Assembly: GCA_022841375.1 (NCBI GenBank)
Contig: JALHRQ010000001.1
Span: 362,892 to 426,891, forward strand
Origin: Burkholderiales bacterium
GTDB taxonomy: Bacteria > Pseudomonadota > Gammaproteobacteria > Burkholderiales > SG8-41
Direction of reading: 5' to 3'
DNA: 64,000 nucleotides
The notes beneath the pieces are model-generated. The model ran no database searches. It saw only the letters and a program-made list of their open reading frames with translations, and was not told where the DNA came from. Made by a program: the position numbers and the translations under genes. Below, in pieces: positions 9,343-19,830 of the stretch (its first letter is position 1; each line of letters opens with the position of its first letter).

Positions 9343-11118
9343 TCAGGGCTGCGGCCACAACCCAACCGCTAAATCAGCCAGTTCCTGGGACCGCTTCTCT
9401 ACATTTCTAAAATTAAATCGGGGCAACTCCGCAAGATCCTTGGTAATCGATATCCCTGATTTCTTGTACGCAGCCTTTTTCCGACTGAATGGATTGTTTG
9501 ACGCACTGATATTCAAAGTACCTGAAAAGATGGTCAGATTCCCGATGCGTGAAACATAATCCTGATGCAGATCAACAGAATTTTCGCCGAGATAATCAAC
9601 CCAATCCCCAAACTCTTCCTTTGCTTTTTTCGTCACTATTTTCTGCGGAATAATGTGCTCAACATGCACCGATTCAGAACCCAGAACCTGCAACTCCGAA
9701 AATTCGCCATGCCGGGATAACTCAAATTTCTCTAAACAATACCGTGCCCGATCAATCACATTTGCAGAAAACTCAAAATTCGAGAACTCACCCCTGAACT
9801 TATCGTCTGATGGACAATAATCCCGGTATTGATCGCGCGTTTCTCCTACTGGATTTTTAGGATCAACTTTGCACAGCGCGGCAAATAACGCCTCCGTATC
9901 GTTCGCCCTTTCCCTGCAGATGTGTCTGCGCAATATGAGGCTTTCCGTCATTTCCAGTATTTTTATAAAAGCCTTGCTATCGCACCCCTCTGCGCGCAGA
10001 CGCGTCAAAAAGCCATAAGTCTGCATAGCCTTGATCATGGCTAGACTCCTGAGGTGGCGATCGATCACAGGCACACCAGTCTTGCCATTTACCAGTTCCC
10101 CATACACCTTTGAGTAGCGCAACAACCCGGTCAAAAATTCCTTGAATGGGATAGTCTTTAGATCAGCAGGAATCTCATCGGACTTTTCTCCACCAGAAGA
10201 ACCTCCTGACTCATCATCATTTTCGTCTTCCTCTGAATATAAGTGCCTGTCAGGCAGTAAAGCCGCTTCGGAGACGAGATTCATAAACAATCTCTTAAAA
10301 TTAGAAACGACATGCGATCTTGTTATTCGAATATTGCATTGGCTCGACAAGTAATACCTGAAAAAAGTATCCGCATCGATGCCGTCGAGACAAACAAGCA
10401 GAGAGGCCCAAGTCGTTTTCGCTAGGTCCAGGGAATCTTTTCCAAAACGAGCGGCATTACCCAAAAGAAAATTTTTGATAATGTCCGTAGGACTTAATCG
10501 CAACCCGCGATTGTTGATTGTCTCGAAAAGTTTGAACGCATCCTTGGCATCGCCGACATCAAGCCGAATTACCAGCGCCAGATTTTGAAGTCGATACAGA
10601 AATGCAGAAATCTTTTCTTCGCTCTGCCCAGACAACCATTCCCTGACAATCCCAAACGCAGCAACCAATGCGGGATTTTGCGCAGGCTCGCAAACGTCCC
10701 CATTCGCCAACCTCTCAAACTCACCAGCGTCAATCGATTCCAGCAGAACCTTTCTGACTGGCGTGCCGTTACTGGGCTTAGCCCTGATCAGACGGAGTAT
10801 TTCATTTAGTTCGGCGTTGTTGCCTCTATCTTCAAAATGCTTTCGCAAACACTCTAAAATCAGCATGACGGTAGTAATTCTTTGCTGACCGTCAACCAGT
10901 TCCAGCGAGTTAAGGTTTGCATTGTGTGTGCCCGTCAAACAGACGATGCTGCCGAGCAGATGGGTTTCGTTATTTTCGATTTGCGAAATGTCGTCAATCA
11001 GATCCCATACTTGCTGGTCACGCCACGAGTACCGTCGTTGGTATGGCGGAATCACATACCGCTCACTCGCATTCCCCAGGAGGCTTCCTATGAACATTGA
11101 ATTCGGCGTGATTCTCAC
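9343..11118 (-). CDS. GmrSD-type type IV restriction protein (DUF262-DUF1524)
   Basis: The 591-residue protein combines the two domains of the GmrSD family. The N-terminal DUF262 domain has YVIPPYQRRYSW (21-32) and the ParB-like nucleotide-binding DGQQR (76-80). The C-terminal DUF1524 has an HNH/His-Me finger, VHVEHIIPQ, followed by RIGNLTIF and N-rich residues. Enzymes of this family use NTP to cut modified (for example glucosyl-hydroxymethylcytosine) phage DNA; the modification recognised here cannot be predicted. Translation starts at GTG (11118) with GAGGG upstream and an A+T-rich leader of about 60 bp before it. A serine, glutamate and aspartate-rich linker (EDENDDESGGSSGGEK) separates the two halves. 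It sits between hsdR and the sacsin-NOV gene, with the same orientation. Confidence 0.88.
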   Translation of the reverse strand: MRITPNSMFIGSLLGNASERYVIPPYQRRYSWRDQQVWDLIDDISQIENNETHLLGSIVCLTGTHNANLNSLELVDGQQRITTVMLILECLRKHFEDRGNNAELNEILRLIRAKPSNGTPVRKVLLESIDAGEFERLANGDVCEPAQNPALVAAFGIVREWLSGQSEEKISAFLYRLQNLALVIRLDVGDAKDAFKLFETINNRGLRLSPTDIIKNFLLGNAARFGKDSLDLAKTTWASLLVCLDGIDADTFFRYYLSSQCNIRITRSHVVSNFKRLFMNLVSEAALLPDRHLYSEEDENDDESGGSSGGEKSDEIPADLKTIPFKEFLTGLLRYSKVYGELVNGKTGVPVIDRHLRSLAMIKAMQTYGFLTRLRAEGCDSKAFIKILEMTESLILRRHICRERANDTEALFAALCKVDPKNPVGETRDQYRDYCPSDDKFRGEFSNFEFSANVIDRARYCLEKFELSRHGEFSELQVLGSESVHVEHIIPQKIVTKKAKEEFGDWVDYLGENSVDLHQDYVSRIGNLTIFSGTLNISASNNPFSRKKAAYKKSGISITKDLAELPRFNFRNVEKRSQELADLAVGLWPQP

Positions 11119-11179
11119 GATACCCTCTTTATATATTTTTATTAATTAAATCAGATACTTATTTAATTTTAAGAAGTCA

Positions 11180-14100
11180 TCAAGCAACATCTTTAGTCAA
11201 CTCATTCGCCAGCATCTCCGCCTGCTTCAGCACCGTTTCCGTAGCCAGTTCCTGCATATCCGGCGGATAACCGTATTGCCGCAGCGTGCGCTTGACGATG
11301 ACCTTGAGCTTCGCACGCGCATTTTCCTTAATCGTCCAATCGATTGAGGTATTGGCTTTGACACGCTCAAACAGCACCACAGCCAGCTCACGCAGCTTGT
11401 CTTTTTGCATCAGCTCTCGCGCGCTGTCGTTATCGGCGACTGCCGTATAGAACGCGTACTCAAAATCACTGAGCCCCATTTCCTCGGCTTGCTTGTCTGA
11501 CTTGACGATTTCCTTGCTGAGGTTGATCAGTTCATCCATCACCTCGGCAGCCGTCAGCACCTTGGCGTGGTAGCGTTTGATTGAGTCCTGCAGCATTTCC
11601 AGCAGAGAGCGGCTATGAACCAGATTCTTTTTCGCACGGGCCTTGATTTCGTCGTTGAGGATTTTCTTCAAAACCTCCAGCGCGATGTTCTTGTGCTCTT
11701 TGTGCTTAAGTTCAAGCAGGAATTCCTCGGACAGGATGGAGATATCCGGCTTTTTGATGCCCGCCGCATCGAACACATCAATAACCTGCTCCGACACCAA
11801 GGCCTTGTCGATCACCTGCCGGATTGTTGATTCGATTTCCTCATTGGTGCGCCCCATGCCAGTGCTATCGAACTTTGCCAGCCGCGCTTTGATTGCCTGG
11901 AAGAACGCCACTTCGTCCTTTACTGCCAGCGCCTGCTCGTGGGGAATGGCAATCGCGAAGGCCTGCGACAGCGCCGTCACTTCATCGATATAACGCTTTT
12001 TGCCGTCATCGAGCCCGAGTATGTGGTCCTCAGCCGCCAGAATCAGCGACAATTTTTGAGAGGTATCCGAGTAAAAATAATTTTCGTAGGGGAAGCCGTG
12101 ATACATCGCGGACACCACTTCCATCTTTTCCAACATCAGCTGCACGGCCTGCTGTTGCGCCAGCATTGGGTCGCCCTTGCCGCCGGCGTCTGCGTAGAAC
12201 GAAAGCGCCTGCTTCAGGTCCGATGCAATGCCCAGATAATCCACCACCAGCCCGCCGGGCTTGTCGCCATACACCCGGTTCACCCGAGCGATAGCCTGCA
12301 TCAGGTTATGGCCCTTCATCGGCTTGTCGATATACAGCGTATGCAGGCACGGCGCATCAAAGCCCGTTAGCCACATGTCGCGCACGATCACCAGCTTGAG
12401 GTCGTCGTCCGGGTCTTTCAGACGGTCGGCTAGCGCCTTGCGCTGCTGCTTGGTGGTGTGATGCTTGGCAAGCTTCGGCCCGTCGGATGACGCCGCCGTC
12501 ATCACCACCTTGATCGCACCTTTGGTCAGATCGTTGGAATGCCAATCCGGCCGTAAATCAATGATCTTTTCATACAACTCCGCAGCAATGCGGCGCGACA
12601 TTGAAACGATCATGCCCTTGCCCGCAAAAACCTCCTGCCGCCCCTCGAAGTGAGCCACGATGTCCTGAGCGACGTTATCAAGTCGCTTGTCCGCCCCAAC
12701 CAAAGCCTCCATCTGCGTCCACTTAGCCTTGGCTTTCTGTGTTTCGGTCAGTTCGTCCTGATCGAGTTCGTCGTCCAATTTGGAGACAAGCGTCTTGCCC
12801 TCCTCGCTTAACGCAACTTTGGCCAGACGGCTTTCGTAATAGATGCGCTTGGTCGCCCCGTCCTCCACCGCCTGCGCGATGTCGTATACATCGACGTAGT
12901 TACCAAACACCGCGGGGGTGTTGGCATCGGTCTTTTCAATGGGAGTGCCGGTAAAGCCAAGGAAGGTCGCATTCGGCAGTGCATCGCGCAGGTATTTGGC
13001 AAAACCGTAGACAATCTTCTTGCCCGTGACATTGCCCTGCGCGTCCTTCTCGTCCACCGTCTTGGCCTGGAAGCCGTATTGCGTGCGGTGCGCCTCGTCC
13101 GCGATAACCACCACATTGCGCCGGTCAGTCAACTGCTCATAGACATTGCCCTCGTCCGGCTGGAATTTCTGCATGGTCGTGAAAACCACGCCACCCGAAG
13201 CCACCTTGAGCAGTTCTTTCAAATGCTTGCGGTCGTCCGCTTGTTTAGGCTCCTGACGCAGCACCTGGGTGCAAGCGGCAAAGGTATCGAATAACTGATC
13301 GTCCAGATCATTCCGATCAGTAATCATCACAATGGTCGGATTATCCAGCGCCAGCACAATCTTGCCGGTGTAGAACACCATCGACAGCGACTTGCCACTG
13401 CCCTGCGTGTGCCACACCACACCGGCCTTGCGGTCACCCGGCGCTTGCGCCTGCACATCCGGCAAGCCATAACTCACTGGTGACTGCGCCGCCACCAACC
13501 CTTGAGTGCCAGCCGCACGCAAGGTTGAGGCCACCGCCGCATTGACGGCGTAATACTGGTGATAGGCCGCGAGCTTCTTCACAGTGCTGATGCTGATCAC
13601 ACCGGTTTTCGGGTCTTCACGTTTTGATTTCTCGAACACGATGAAATGTCGCAACAAGTCCAGCAGCGTCGCCTTGTTAAGCATCCCGTTGATCAGCGTT
13701 TCCAGCTGGCTGACCAGCTTCGAGGCCTCCACCTTGCCGTCGGCGGTTTTCCAGGCCATGAAGCGCGACAGCCCGGCGGACAGCGAGCCTACCTTCGCCT
13801 CCAACCCGTCGGAAATCACCAGCATGCCGTTGTAAGTGAACAGCGAAGGGATAACTTGCTTGTAGGTCTGCAACTGCTGGTAGGCCGAGCCGATGGTGGC
13901 GTTTTCATCAACGGCGTTCTTCAGCTCAACGACGATCAGCGGTAACCCATTGATAAATAAAACAATATCCGGGCGTTTATTCTGGTGATTTTCAATCACT
14001 GTGAACTGATTGGCGACCACGAATTCGTTGTTCTCGGGCCGCACAAAATCCACCAGCCACACCAGATCGCCGCGCTCATTGCCGCGATCCTGATAGGTAA

Positions 14101-14404
14101 CCTTGATGCCTTCTGTCAGCAGACGGTGGAACGCCTCGTTGTTGGCGAGCTGTTCTGGCGAAACAAGCCGCTGGATTTTCCGGATGGCATCTTCTCGCGC
14201 ATCGGCGGGAACACGCGGATTGATCCGTGCCACTGCCGCGCGTAGGCGGCCCAGCAACAATACATCTTCGAAGCGCGCGCGTTCCGGCGCATCGCCGTCC
14301 GGCGCGATGGTCGGCGCATACACATACTGATAACCGAGTTTCTCAAACAATTCGATGGCGAATTGCTCAATGGCGTCCTCGGTGATCTTGTGCGTTTTCG
14401 CCAT
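11180..14404 (-). CDS. hsdR: Type I restriction enzyme, R (restriction/translocase) subunit
   Basis: The 1074-residue protein carries an N-terminal PD-(D/E)xK endonuclease domain (D146 in RPDIVLF, E160-L-K162 in VVELKN), Walker A HTQGSGKS at 332-339, the DEAH-type motif [13 protein letters not shown], and helicase lobe 2 ([24 protein letters not shown]). The ORF track starts at 14449, inside hsdS. I prefer ATG at 14404, where the protein begins [10 protein letters not shown], 13 bp after the hsdS stop with AAGG upstream. It assembles with HsdM and HsdS to translocate and cut DNA unmethylated at the HsdS-defined bipartite site. All motifs look intact, so the enzyme should be active. Confidence 0.95.
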   Translation of the reverse strand: MAKTHKITEDAIEQFAIELFEKLGYQYVYAPTIAPDGDAPERARFEDVLLLGRLRAAVARINPRVPADAREDAIRKIQRLVSPEQLANNEAFHRLLTEGIKVTYQDRGNERGDLVWLVDFVRPENNEFVVANQFTVIENHQNKRPDIVLFINGLPLIVVELKNAVDENATIGSAYQQLQTYKQVIPSLFTYNGMLVISDGLEAKVGSLSAGLSRFMAWKTADGKVEASKLVSQLETLINGMLNKATLLDLLRHFIVFEKSKREDPKTGVISISTVKKLAAYHQYYAVNAAVASTLRAAGTQGLVAAQSPVSYGLPDVQAQAPGDRKAGVVWHTQGSGKSLSMVFYTGKIVLALDNPTIVMITDRNDLDDQLFDTFAACTQVLRQEPKQADDRKHLKELLKVASGGVVFTTMQKFQPDEGNVYEQLTDRRNVVVIADEAHRTQYGFQAKTVDEKDAQGNVTGKKIVYGFAKYLRDALPNATFLGFTGTPIEKTDANTPAVFGNYVDVYDIAQAVEDGATKRIYYESRLAKVALSEEGKTLVSKLDDELDQDELTETQKAKAKWTQMEALVGADKRLDNVAQDIVAHFEGRQEVFAGKGMIVSMSRRIAAELYEKIIDLRPDWHSNDLTKGAIKVVMTAASSDGPKLAKHHTTKQQRKALADRLKDPDDDLKLVIVRDMWLTGFDAPCLHTLYIDKPMKGHNLMQAIARVNRVYGDKPGGLVVDYLGIASDLKQALSFYADAGGKGDPMLAQQQAVQLMLEKMEVVSAMYHGFPYENYFYSDTSQKLSLILAAEDHILGLDDGKKRYIDEVTALSQAFAIAIPHEQALAVKDEVAFFQAIKARLAKFDSTGMGRTNEEIESTIRQVIDKALVSEQVIDVFDAAGIKKPDISILSEEFLLELKHKEHKNIALEVLKKILNDEIKARAKKNLVHSRSLLEMLQDSIKRYHAKVLTAAEVMDELINLSKEIVKSDKQAEEMGLSDFEYAFYTAVADNDSARELMQKDKLRELAVVLFERVKANTSIDWTIKENARAKLKVIVKRTLRQYGYPPDMQELATETVLKQAEMLANELTKDVA

Positions 14405-14417
14405 CGCGGGTTGCGCC

Positions 14418-15632
14418 TTAGTGGTCGTATGCCACGCGGACTTCGCCACTCATCAATTTTGGTAACAGCGTATCCCGAAGTTTTTCTAGGGACATTACTT
14501 GCTGCTTATTTAGCAAAATTTTCTTGAAGTATGGGGTTACCAATCTCTCAAATTCCTGAACCACAGGATCATCTGGCAGAGGCAGCTTAACGTCTTTAAA
14601 AGTAGTTGTTGTTATCGTGTCGAAAACGCTGCCATAAGCCGATGACTGCAACTCTTCAACTACGTGATTTATGAGCAAATAAGTAAAAAAATAGCACCCA
14701 TCAATTCTCGGTTCGATTCCGTAATTTGACTGACTAAATGCCATGGGCTTGGCGAGTAAGCAATATTTCCCGACCGTTCCTCTTGCAGAAATAACTGTCG
14801 CGAATTGGGGCAGTAGTTTGGCAGGGCTACTGCTTAACCCCGTCATCGTTATTTTCTTTTCTGAATCATTTACAAATGATTTATGGTTATCAGCAATATC
14901 ACCACCAGCCAACCAACAAACTTCCCCGCCCCAGTATTCCGCGACAGATGTCTTGGGAGTTCCGCCCCCAACTAGGTTCACCACATCAAGCAAGCCGCGC
15001 TCACTCCAATTCCCCCGCGCTTCTTCCACGAACCACTGACGAAAAAGGGTTTCAGCTATGGCTTCGAGGGTTTTATTTTGGCGATGGAGCAAGCCTATCT
15101 TATCTTCGAGGCTTGAGAGTATTGAGGCGATAGTCTCTTGTTCTGGCGGTGACGGAAGTAGAAACTCATACTCTTTTATTCTTGACGGCGACGTATGCAT
15201 TATCGATGAGCCACTGGCACTCCCCACGATAAATCCCTGATAGTCTCGAGTACGCATTAACCAGAAAATAAAGTCTCGAACGATATTTCGCTTTTCTTTT
15301 CCAACAAACTGAACTAGCCCGACCCGCTGGTTGTGCAGATATCTCATTGAGTCCGTTTTTGGGATCCTGGCTGAATAACCCAGTGTGTCTGACTCCTTGC
15401 TCAAATCCGTCATGGTTACAACGATGTCATTCGCCTCAAGAACATACCCCTCAGGGATTTCGCCCCTGTAATATTTAAATTTCGCGGACTTAAAGCCACC
15501 GCCAATATGAAAATTCCCCGGGGTAACCAAAATATTCTCGGTTGGCTCATCGGTTATATATGAACCCTTGAAAGCGTAGCCATGCTTAATGTCCACAAAC
15601 TGGCCGATATTGGCAAGCGTCCACTTATCCAT
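14418..15632 (-). CDS. hsdS: Type I restriction-modification specificity subunit
   Basis: The 404-residue protein has two target-recognition domains (about 1-150 and 205-350), each followed by a helical spacer. The first spacer reads [21 protein letters not shown] and the second ends [19 protein letters not shown]. This twofold repeat is diagnostic of HsdS, in which each TRD reads one half of a bipartite sequence and the helices set the spacing. It overlaps hsdM by 8 bp and precedes hsdR by 13 bp. The coding sequence is richer in A+T than hsdM and hsdR, as expected for a gene that is often exchanged. No inverted second hsdS copy for phase variation is present. Confidence 0.95.
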   Translation of the reverse strand: MDKWTLANIGQFVDIKHGYAFKGSYITDEPTENILVTPGNFHIGGGFKSAKFKYYRGEIPEGYVLEANDIVVTMTDLSKESDTLGYSARIPKTDSMRYLHNQRVGLVQFVGKEKRNIVRDFIFWLMRTRDYQGFIVGSASGSSIMHTSPSRIKEYEFLLPSPPEQETIASILSSLEDKIGLLHRQNKTLEAIAETLFRQWFVEEARGNWSERGLLDVVNLVGGGTPKTSVAEYWGGEVCWLAGGDIADNHKSFVNDSEKKITMTGLSSSPAKLLPQFATVISARGTVGKYCLLAKPMAFSQSNYGIEPRIDGCYFFTYLLINHVVEELQSSAYGSVFDTITTTTFKDVKLPLPDDPVVQEFERLVTPYFKKILLNKQQVMSLEKLRDTLLPKLMSGEVRVAYDH

Positions 15633-17166
15633 CGGCCTTCACCTTCGCCAAGTTTTCAGCAATCACGGCATTCAATTTCGCCTCATCTTTTAACTGCACC
15701 TCAAACTCCGCCTTAAGCTGCGCGAAGCGTTCCTTGAAATCAAAATCGTCTTCCTCGTCCGGCAGTCCGACGTAGCGCCCGGGTGTCAGCACGCAATCTA
15801 GCTCACGTACGCGCGTGAGGTTGGCCGAAGCGCAGAAGCCGGGAACGTCATCATATTTCCCATCGACGTTGCGCCATGCGTGATAAGTGCCAGTAATTTT
15901 GGCGATGTCTTCAACCGAAAACTCCTTGGTACGGCGATTAATCAGGTGACCAAGGTTGCGCGCGTCGATAAACAGGATTTCATCTTTGCGATCGCGGAAT
16001 TTTCCGTTGCTCTTGTTGCGACTCAGGAACCACAGGCAAGCGGGAATTTGCGTGTTCAAAAACAGCTTCGCCGGCAGGTTGACGATGCAATCGACCAACC
16101 GCGCCTCAACCAGCGCCTTGCGGATGTCGCCTTCGCCGGACGCCTTGGAGGTCAGCGCGCCCTTGGCGAGCACAAAACCAGCCTGCCCGTTAGGGCTCAG
16201 GTGAAACAGGAAATGCTGTATCCACGCATAGTTGGCGTTGCCTGCCGGCGGTGCGCCGTATTGCCAGCGGCCGTCGCTACGCAGCAGCTCACCGCTCCAG
16301 TCGCTGTCATTAAACGGCGGGTTGGCAATGACGTAATCAACCTTCTGATCCTTGTGCGCATCATTAAGAAAAGAGCCCTCGTTATTCCACTTGACCTGGG
16401 AGCTGTCGATATGGCGGATGGCGAGGTTCATCTTGGCCAGCCGCCACGTGGTCTGGTTGCTTTCCTGCCCGAAGATGGAGATGTCGTTGACCTTGCCTTG
16501 ATGGCCGGTAACGAATTTCTCGGACTGCACAAACATACCGCCTGAACCGCAGCAGGGATCAAGCACGCGGCCCTTGTAGGGCTCGAGCATTTCAACCAGC
16601 AGTTCGACCACGCTGCGCGGCGTGTAGAACTGTCCGCCCTTCTTGCCTTCGGCCAGCGCGAACTCGCCAAGGAAATACTCGAAGACATGGCCCAACACGT
16701 CAGCGCTGCGCGCCTTGGCATCACCCAGCGCGATATTGCCGACCAGATCCATTAGCCCGCCGAGGCTGGTCGGATCGAGATTGCCGCGCGCAAACACCTT
16801 GGGCAGCACATCGCGCAGCGAAGGATTTTCTCTTTCAATGGCGTCCATCGCAGCATCCACCGTCTTGCCGATGTCGGGCTGCTTGGCTTTGGTCAGCAAA
16901 TATCCCCAGCGCGCCTGCTCGGGCACGAAGAACACGTTCTCTGCCTTGTATTCGTCCTTGTCTTCCGGGTCTGCGCCAGTGTTCTTATCTTTTTTTAACT
17001 TCTCATGCAGTTCATCGAAGGCATCGGAGATGTATTTAAGGAAGATCAGGCCGAGCACGATGTGTTTGTACTCTGCCGCGTCAATGTTCTTGCGCAGCTT
17101 GTCCGCAGCTTTCCACAACTGCTTTTCGATGGGCTCTTCTTGCTTGGGTGCTGCTTTTTTTGCCAT
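15625..17166 (-). CDS. hsdM: Type I restriction-modification DNA N6-adenine methyltransferase
   Basis: The 513-residue protein has the HsdM_N helical domain (about 10-150) and an N6-adenine methyltransferase domain. The SAM-binding motif I is DPCCGSGG (203-210) and the catalytic motif IV is NPPF (282-285). It protects host DNA by methylating the sites read by HsdS and is also part of the restriction complex. It is the promoter-proximal gene of hsdM-hsdS-hsdR. Upstream lies a short non-coding stretch and then a truncated oxidoreductase fragment, so the R-M promoter must lie within about 50 bp of its start or inside the fragment. Confidence 0.96.
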   Translation of the reverse strand: MAKKAAPKQEEPIEKQLWKAADKLRKNIDAAEYKHIVLGLIFLKYISDAFDELHEKLKKDKNTGADPEDKDEYKAENVFFVPEQARWGYLLTKAKQPDIGKTVDAAMDAIERENPSLRDVLPKVFARGNLDPTSLGGLMDLVGNIALGDAKARSADVLGHVFEYFLGEFALAEGKKGGQFYTPRSVVELLVEMLEPYKGRVLDPCCGSGGMFVQSEKFVTGHQGKVNDISIFGQESNQTTWRLAKMNLAIRHIDSSQVKWNNEGSFLNDAHKDQKVDYVIANPPFNDSDWSGELLRSDGRWQYGAPPAGNANYAWIQHFLFHLSPNGQAGFVLAKGALTSKASGEGDIRKALVEARLVDCIVNLPAKLFLNTQIPACLWFLSRNKSNGKFRDRKDEILFIDARNLGHLINRRTKEFSVEDIAKITGTYHAWRNVDGKYDDVPGFCASANLTRVRELDCVLTPGRYVGLPDEEDDFDFKERFAQLKAEFEVQLKDEAKLNAVIAENLAKVKADG

Positions 17167-17218
17167 TTGATTTTCTACAGTCTTTCGTTGTTTTCACTAC
17201 TGAAACTATACGGAGCGC

Positions 17219-17584
17219 CTACCGCACCTTAAACACCAACTTCCCCCGCAAATGCCTGCCCTCACTCACCCGATGCGCCGCCTGCGCATCCGCCAGCGCA
17301 TAGGTGGTGATCTGCGGCAGCTTCACCGCACCTGAAGTCACGAGTTGCACGATGCGGTCGAGGTGGGCGCGCTTGCGGCTCGCGTCGGGCTTGAGCGAGG
17401 CCATGTCCTCATAGGGCGGTGTCGGCGCCGGGCCGTTGATGAAGGCGGCGCGGCCGCCGCGGCGCAGTACCTTGAAGGCGTTTTTCGCGACTTCGCCGCC
17501 CACGGTGTCGAACACGGCGTCGCAGTCCTTCACCACCTTTGTGAAGTCTTCCTTGTTGTAATCAATGACGCGGTCCGCGCCGCA
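17219..17584 (-). pseudogene. C-terminal fragment of an MDR-family oxidoreductase
   Basis: From GADRVIDYNKEDFTKVVKD to the C-terminus GKLVFKVR this matches the complete oxidoreductase at 18792-19712 almost residue for residue. The DNA similarity stops abruptly near 17582, and the sequence upstream (continuing into the HEPN gene) is unrelated. The N-terminal GroES-like domain and the GxGGxxG nucleotide-binding loop are missing, so no working enzyme is made. The ORF track extends the frame to 17629 using unrelated codons. It appears to be the remains of a second, paralogous gene copy interrupted when the toxin-antitoxin pair or the island arrived. Confidence 0.85.
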
Positions 17585-17625
17585 GCTGCGACTTGCCTGT
17601 CGTATCCTGCTGCGCGCGCCTCGTA

Positions 17626-18072
17626 TCACCTGTTATCGCTCAGTTCCGGCTTGTGTTGTTTCAACCACCGCAAGACTTCCTGCTGCAAAGCCTGGGCCTG
17701 CGCGAGGCAGGCCTCCACCGCGGCAGGTGTCACGATGTCGCCGGAATAATCCGCCACATTGCGTTGCTTGCGCAGGCCATCGAGTGCGATGACGGTCTCG
17801 CGCGTGAGGCCGACGGTCTGCCCGAGCGTCTGGATCATGGTCATGTGGTGGCCAGGCTTGCTCGTCAGCGTTCGATAACCCTGCGCCTGGAGCGCGGCAT
17901 TGGCCAGTTGCATGATGGCTTTGTAGGCCGCGTCGAATCTGTTTTCGGCGCTGATCGCATTGACTTGCGCATCGGCAATGTTGCGCGCGGCCGCGCCCAA
18001 CAAACGGCCTATGGCGGTCGCATCCGGCGTCACCCGATCCAGGCTGATGCCGACCAGATTATCGAGGCTCAT
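17626..18072 (-). CDS. HEPN-domain toxin of an MNT-HEPN module
   Basis: The 148-residue, mostly helical protein has the HEPN signature near its C-terminal half: LRKQRNVADYSG, an R-x3-R-N-x3-Y arrangement resembling the R-x4-6-H RNase motif of this superfamily with N in place of H. Upstream helices carry AENRFDAAYKAIMQLANAAL, typical of HEPN proteins. The gene overlaps the MNT gene by 4 bp (ATGA), so the two are translationally coupled. In known MNT-HEPN pairs the HEPN protein cleaves RNA and is neutralised by NMPylation of a Tyr near the active site; the Tyr in the RN..DY motif is a candidate. That this pair works so is inference. Confidence 0.8.
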   Translation of the reverse strand: MSLDNLVGISLDRVTPDATAIGRLLGAAARNIADAQVNAISAENRFDAAYKAIMQLANAALQAQGYRTLTSKPGHHMTMIQTLGQTVGLTRETVIALDGLRKQRNVADYSGDIVTPAAVEACLAQAQALQQEVLRWLKQHKPELSDNR

Positions 18073-18665
18073 GATCCAGACCCGTGATCAGATGCGATGC
18101 CACTCCCGATCACGTCCAGGCGCGGCCTGGCCATGACGCCGGCAACAAAAGCATCGCGGGCGTCGAGCAGTCCGGTCCATTCAGCGCGGCGGTAGATCTT
18201 CGGGTTGACCTCGCGCCCCAGCGCCTCCTGCAGCGGATAGAGTGCATTGATCACTTTATTGAATCCCGCTTCGCCGATGATCATCAGGTCAATATCGCTG
18301 CCCGGTGTCTCTTTGCCACTGGCCGCGGAACCGAACACAAACGCCCATTCAATCTTGTCCGACAGCGGCGACAGCGCTTCGCGGATCACCTCGGTGAATC
18401 CGAGCGTTTTGCGGACGATGGCGAGCAGTTCATCATGGATCGGGCACGCCGGGTCAGCCTGATAGTGGTGCTGGTTGCCGATGCGGTTCATGCGCAGCAT
18501 GCCGGCCGCGCGCATGCGGTCGAGTTCGCGTTTGATGGTGGCCACGCCCATTCCGGTCATGCGCAACAGCTCCTTTAAATAAAAGCTTCGCTCCGGCTTG
18601 CCATACAGCAGGCCCAGCAGCCTGCGCTGGGTTTGGTTAAACAGTGTGTCGCCGAGCTGGCTCAT
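18069..18665 (-). CDS. wHTH-fused MNT nucleotidyltransferase (antitoxin and probable autoregulator)
   Basis: The 198-residue protein has an N-terminal winged helix-turn-helix (about 1-75, SFYLKELLRMTGMGVATIKREL) and a minimal nucleotidyltransferase domain: FGSAASGKETPGSDIDLM at about 109-126 gives the GS...DxD catalytic pattern, intact. MNT proteins of this type NMPylate their HEPN partner. The fused wHTH suggests that it also represses its own promoter, and two tandem palindromes lie 17-56 bp upstream of its start. The C-terminus (about 185-198) is Gly/Ser-rich. It overlaps the HEPN gene by ATGA. Confidence 0.85.
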   Translation of the reverse strand: MSQLGDTLFNQTQRRLLGLLYGKPERSFYLKELLRMTGMGVATIKRELDRMRAAGMLRMNRIGNQHHYQADPACPIHDELLAIVRKTLGFTEVIREALSPLSDKIEWAFVFGSAASGKETPGSDIDLMIIGEAGFNKVINALYPLQEALGREVNPKIYRRAEWTGLLDARDAFVAGVMARPRLDVIGSGIASDHGSGS

Positions 18666-18681
18666 GGCGGGCCTTTACGAT

Positions 18682-18721
18682 AGTTCATTAATGATGAACT
18701 ATAGTTCAACCCTGATGAACT
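18682..18721. promoter_or_regulatory. Tandem palindromic operators upstream of the MNT-HEPN pair
   Basis: Two 19-bp inverted repeats lie 2 bp apart: AGTTCAT-N5-ATGAACT (18682-18700, perfect) and AGTTCAA-N5-ATGAACT (18703-18721, one mismatch). Their centres are 21 bp apart, two helical turns, which suits cooperative dimer binding. The junction itself reads TGAACTATAGTTCA, a perfect 14-bp palindrome. Placement just ahead of the MNT start suggests that they are bound by its winged-helix domain. Confidence 0.7.
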
Positions 18722-18791
18722 TTCAAGCAACTCCAGTCCGCGACAAACAACCCTTCAATTAATTATAACTATATGATTTTATTACAATTTT

Positions 18792-19712
18792 TTATTCACG
18801 CACCTTAAACACCAACTTCCCCCGCAAATGCCGTCCCTCACTCACCCGATGCGCAGCCGCCGCATCCGCCAGCGCATAGGTGGTGATCTGCGGCAGTTTC
18901 ACCGCACCTGAAGTCACGAGTTGCACGATGCGGTCGAGGTGGGCGCGCTTGCGGCTCGCGTCAGGCTTGAGCGAGGCCATGTCTTCATGGGGTGACGTCG
19001 GTGCCGGGCCATTAATGAAAGCAGCGCGACCACCCCGCTTTAGGACCTTGAAGGCGTTTTTCGCGACCTCACCCCCTACGGTGTCGAACACGGCGTCGCA
19101 GTCTTTCACCACCTGGGTGAAATCTTCCTTGTTGTAATCAATCACCTGATCGGCGCCGAGGCTTTTGACATAGTCGACGTTGGCCGCGCTGCAGGTGGTG
19201 ATCACCCGCGCGCCGAGGTGTTTGGCCAGTTGCAATCCAAAGCTCGCCACACCGCCCGCCCCGCCCTGCACCAGTACGGTCTGGCCGGCTTTGACCTGCA
19301 GCGCGTTTTCAATCGAGACAATCGCCGTCAGCCCGATCAGCCCCAGCGCGGCGGCTTCGATGTGGCTTAACTGCGCGGGCTTTTTGGTGACGATGGCGGC
19401 GTTGATCGCCACCTTTTCGGCGTAGCAGCCGTCGTCGCTGGCCTCCACCACGCCGAACACGGCATCACCCGTTTTGATATCCGTAACCCCTTGCCCGACG
19501 GCGCTGACGATGCCGGAGAAATCGCGCCCGGGGATGTGCGGGAATTTTTGGGTGGGTCCGTGGTAGCCCGAGCGGATTTTCCAGTCGGCGCCGTTGACGC
19601 TGGCGGCGTGGATGTCGACGACGACCTGGCCCTCATTGGCGATGGGGTCGGGTTGCTCGCCGTATTGGAGGACTTCGGGGCCTCCGTTTTTTAGGAAATA
19701 GACGGCTTTCAT
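18792..19712 (-). CDS. NADPH-dependent MDR oxidoreductase (quinone oxidoreductase-like)
   Basis: The 306-residue protein has an N-terminal GroES-like domain (MKAVYFLKNGGPEVLQY) and a Rossmann domain with VLVQGGAGGVASFGLQLAKH, the AxxGxxG variant of the zinc-independent quinone-oxidoreductase branch. The usual zinc-ligand cysteines are absent. I start it at ATG 19712, 25 codons inside the ORF-track entry, because the family starts MKAVxF and AGGGA lies just upstream. It reduces activated carbonyls or quinones with NADPH; the exact substrate is unknown. A truncated paralogue of its C-terminal half lies at 17219-17584, on the other side of the MNT-HEPN pair. Confidence 0.92.
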   Translation of the reverse strand: MKAVYFLKNGGPEVLQYGEQPDPIANEGQVVVDIHAASVNGADWKIRSGYHGPTQKFPHIPGRDFSGIVSAVGQGVTDIKTGDAVFGVVEASDDGCYAEKVAINAAIVTKKPAQLSHIEAAALGLIGLTAIVSIENALQVKAGQTVLVQGGAGGVASFGLQLAKHLGARVITTCSAANVDYVKSLGADQVIDYNKEDFTQVVKDCDAVFDTVGGEVAKNAFKVLKRGGRAAFINGPAPTSPHEDMASLKPDASRKRAHLDRIVQLVTSGAVKLPQITTYALADAAAAHRVSEGRHLRGKLVFKVRE

Positions 19713-19830
19713 TTTTTCCCTGGTTTCGTTTTTTTTACTTGCCTGGGCCCTACGCTCGGAGGCGTGGGCGAGATGTGTTTGTATCACAGGGCGCGGGGGT
19801 AAAAATAGGTTAGGCGATGCATTGTCGTTG

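Noticed and set aside
2699-17166. Prophage or integrative element
   Set aside because: No integrase, portal, capsid, relaxase or tRNA-end duplication was found at the borders; only defence genes are present.
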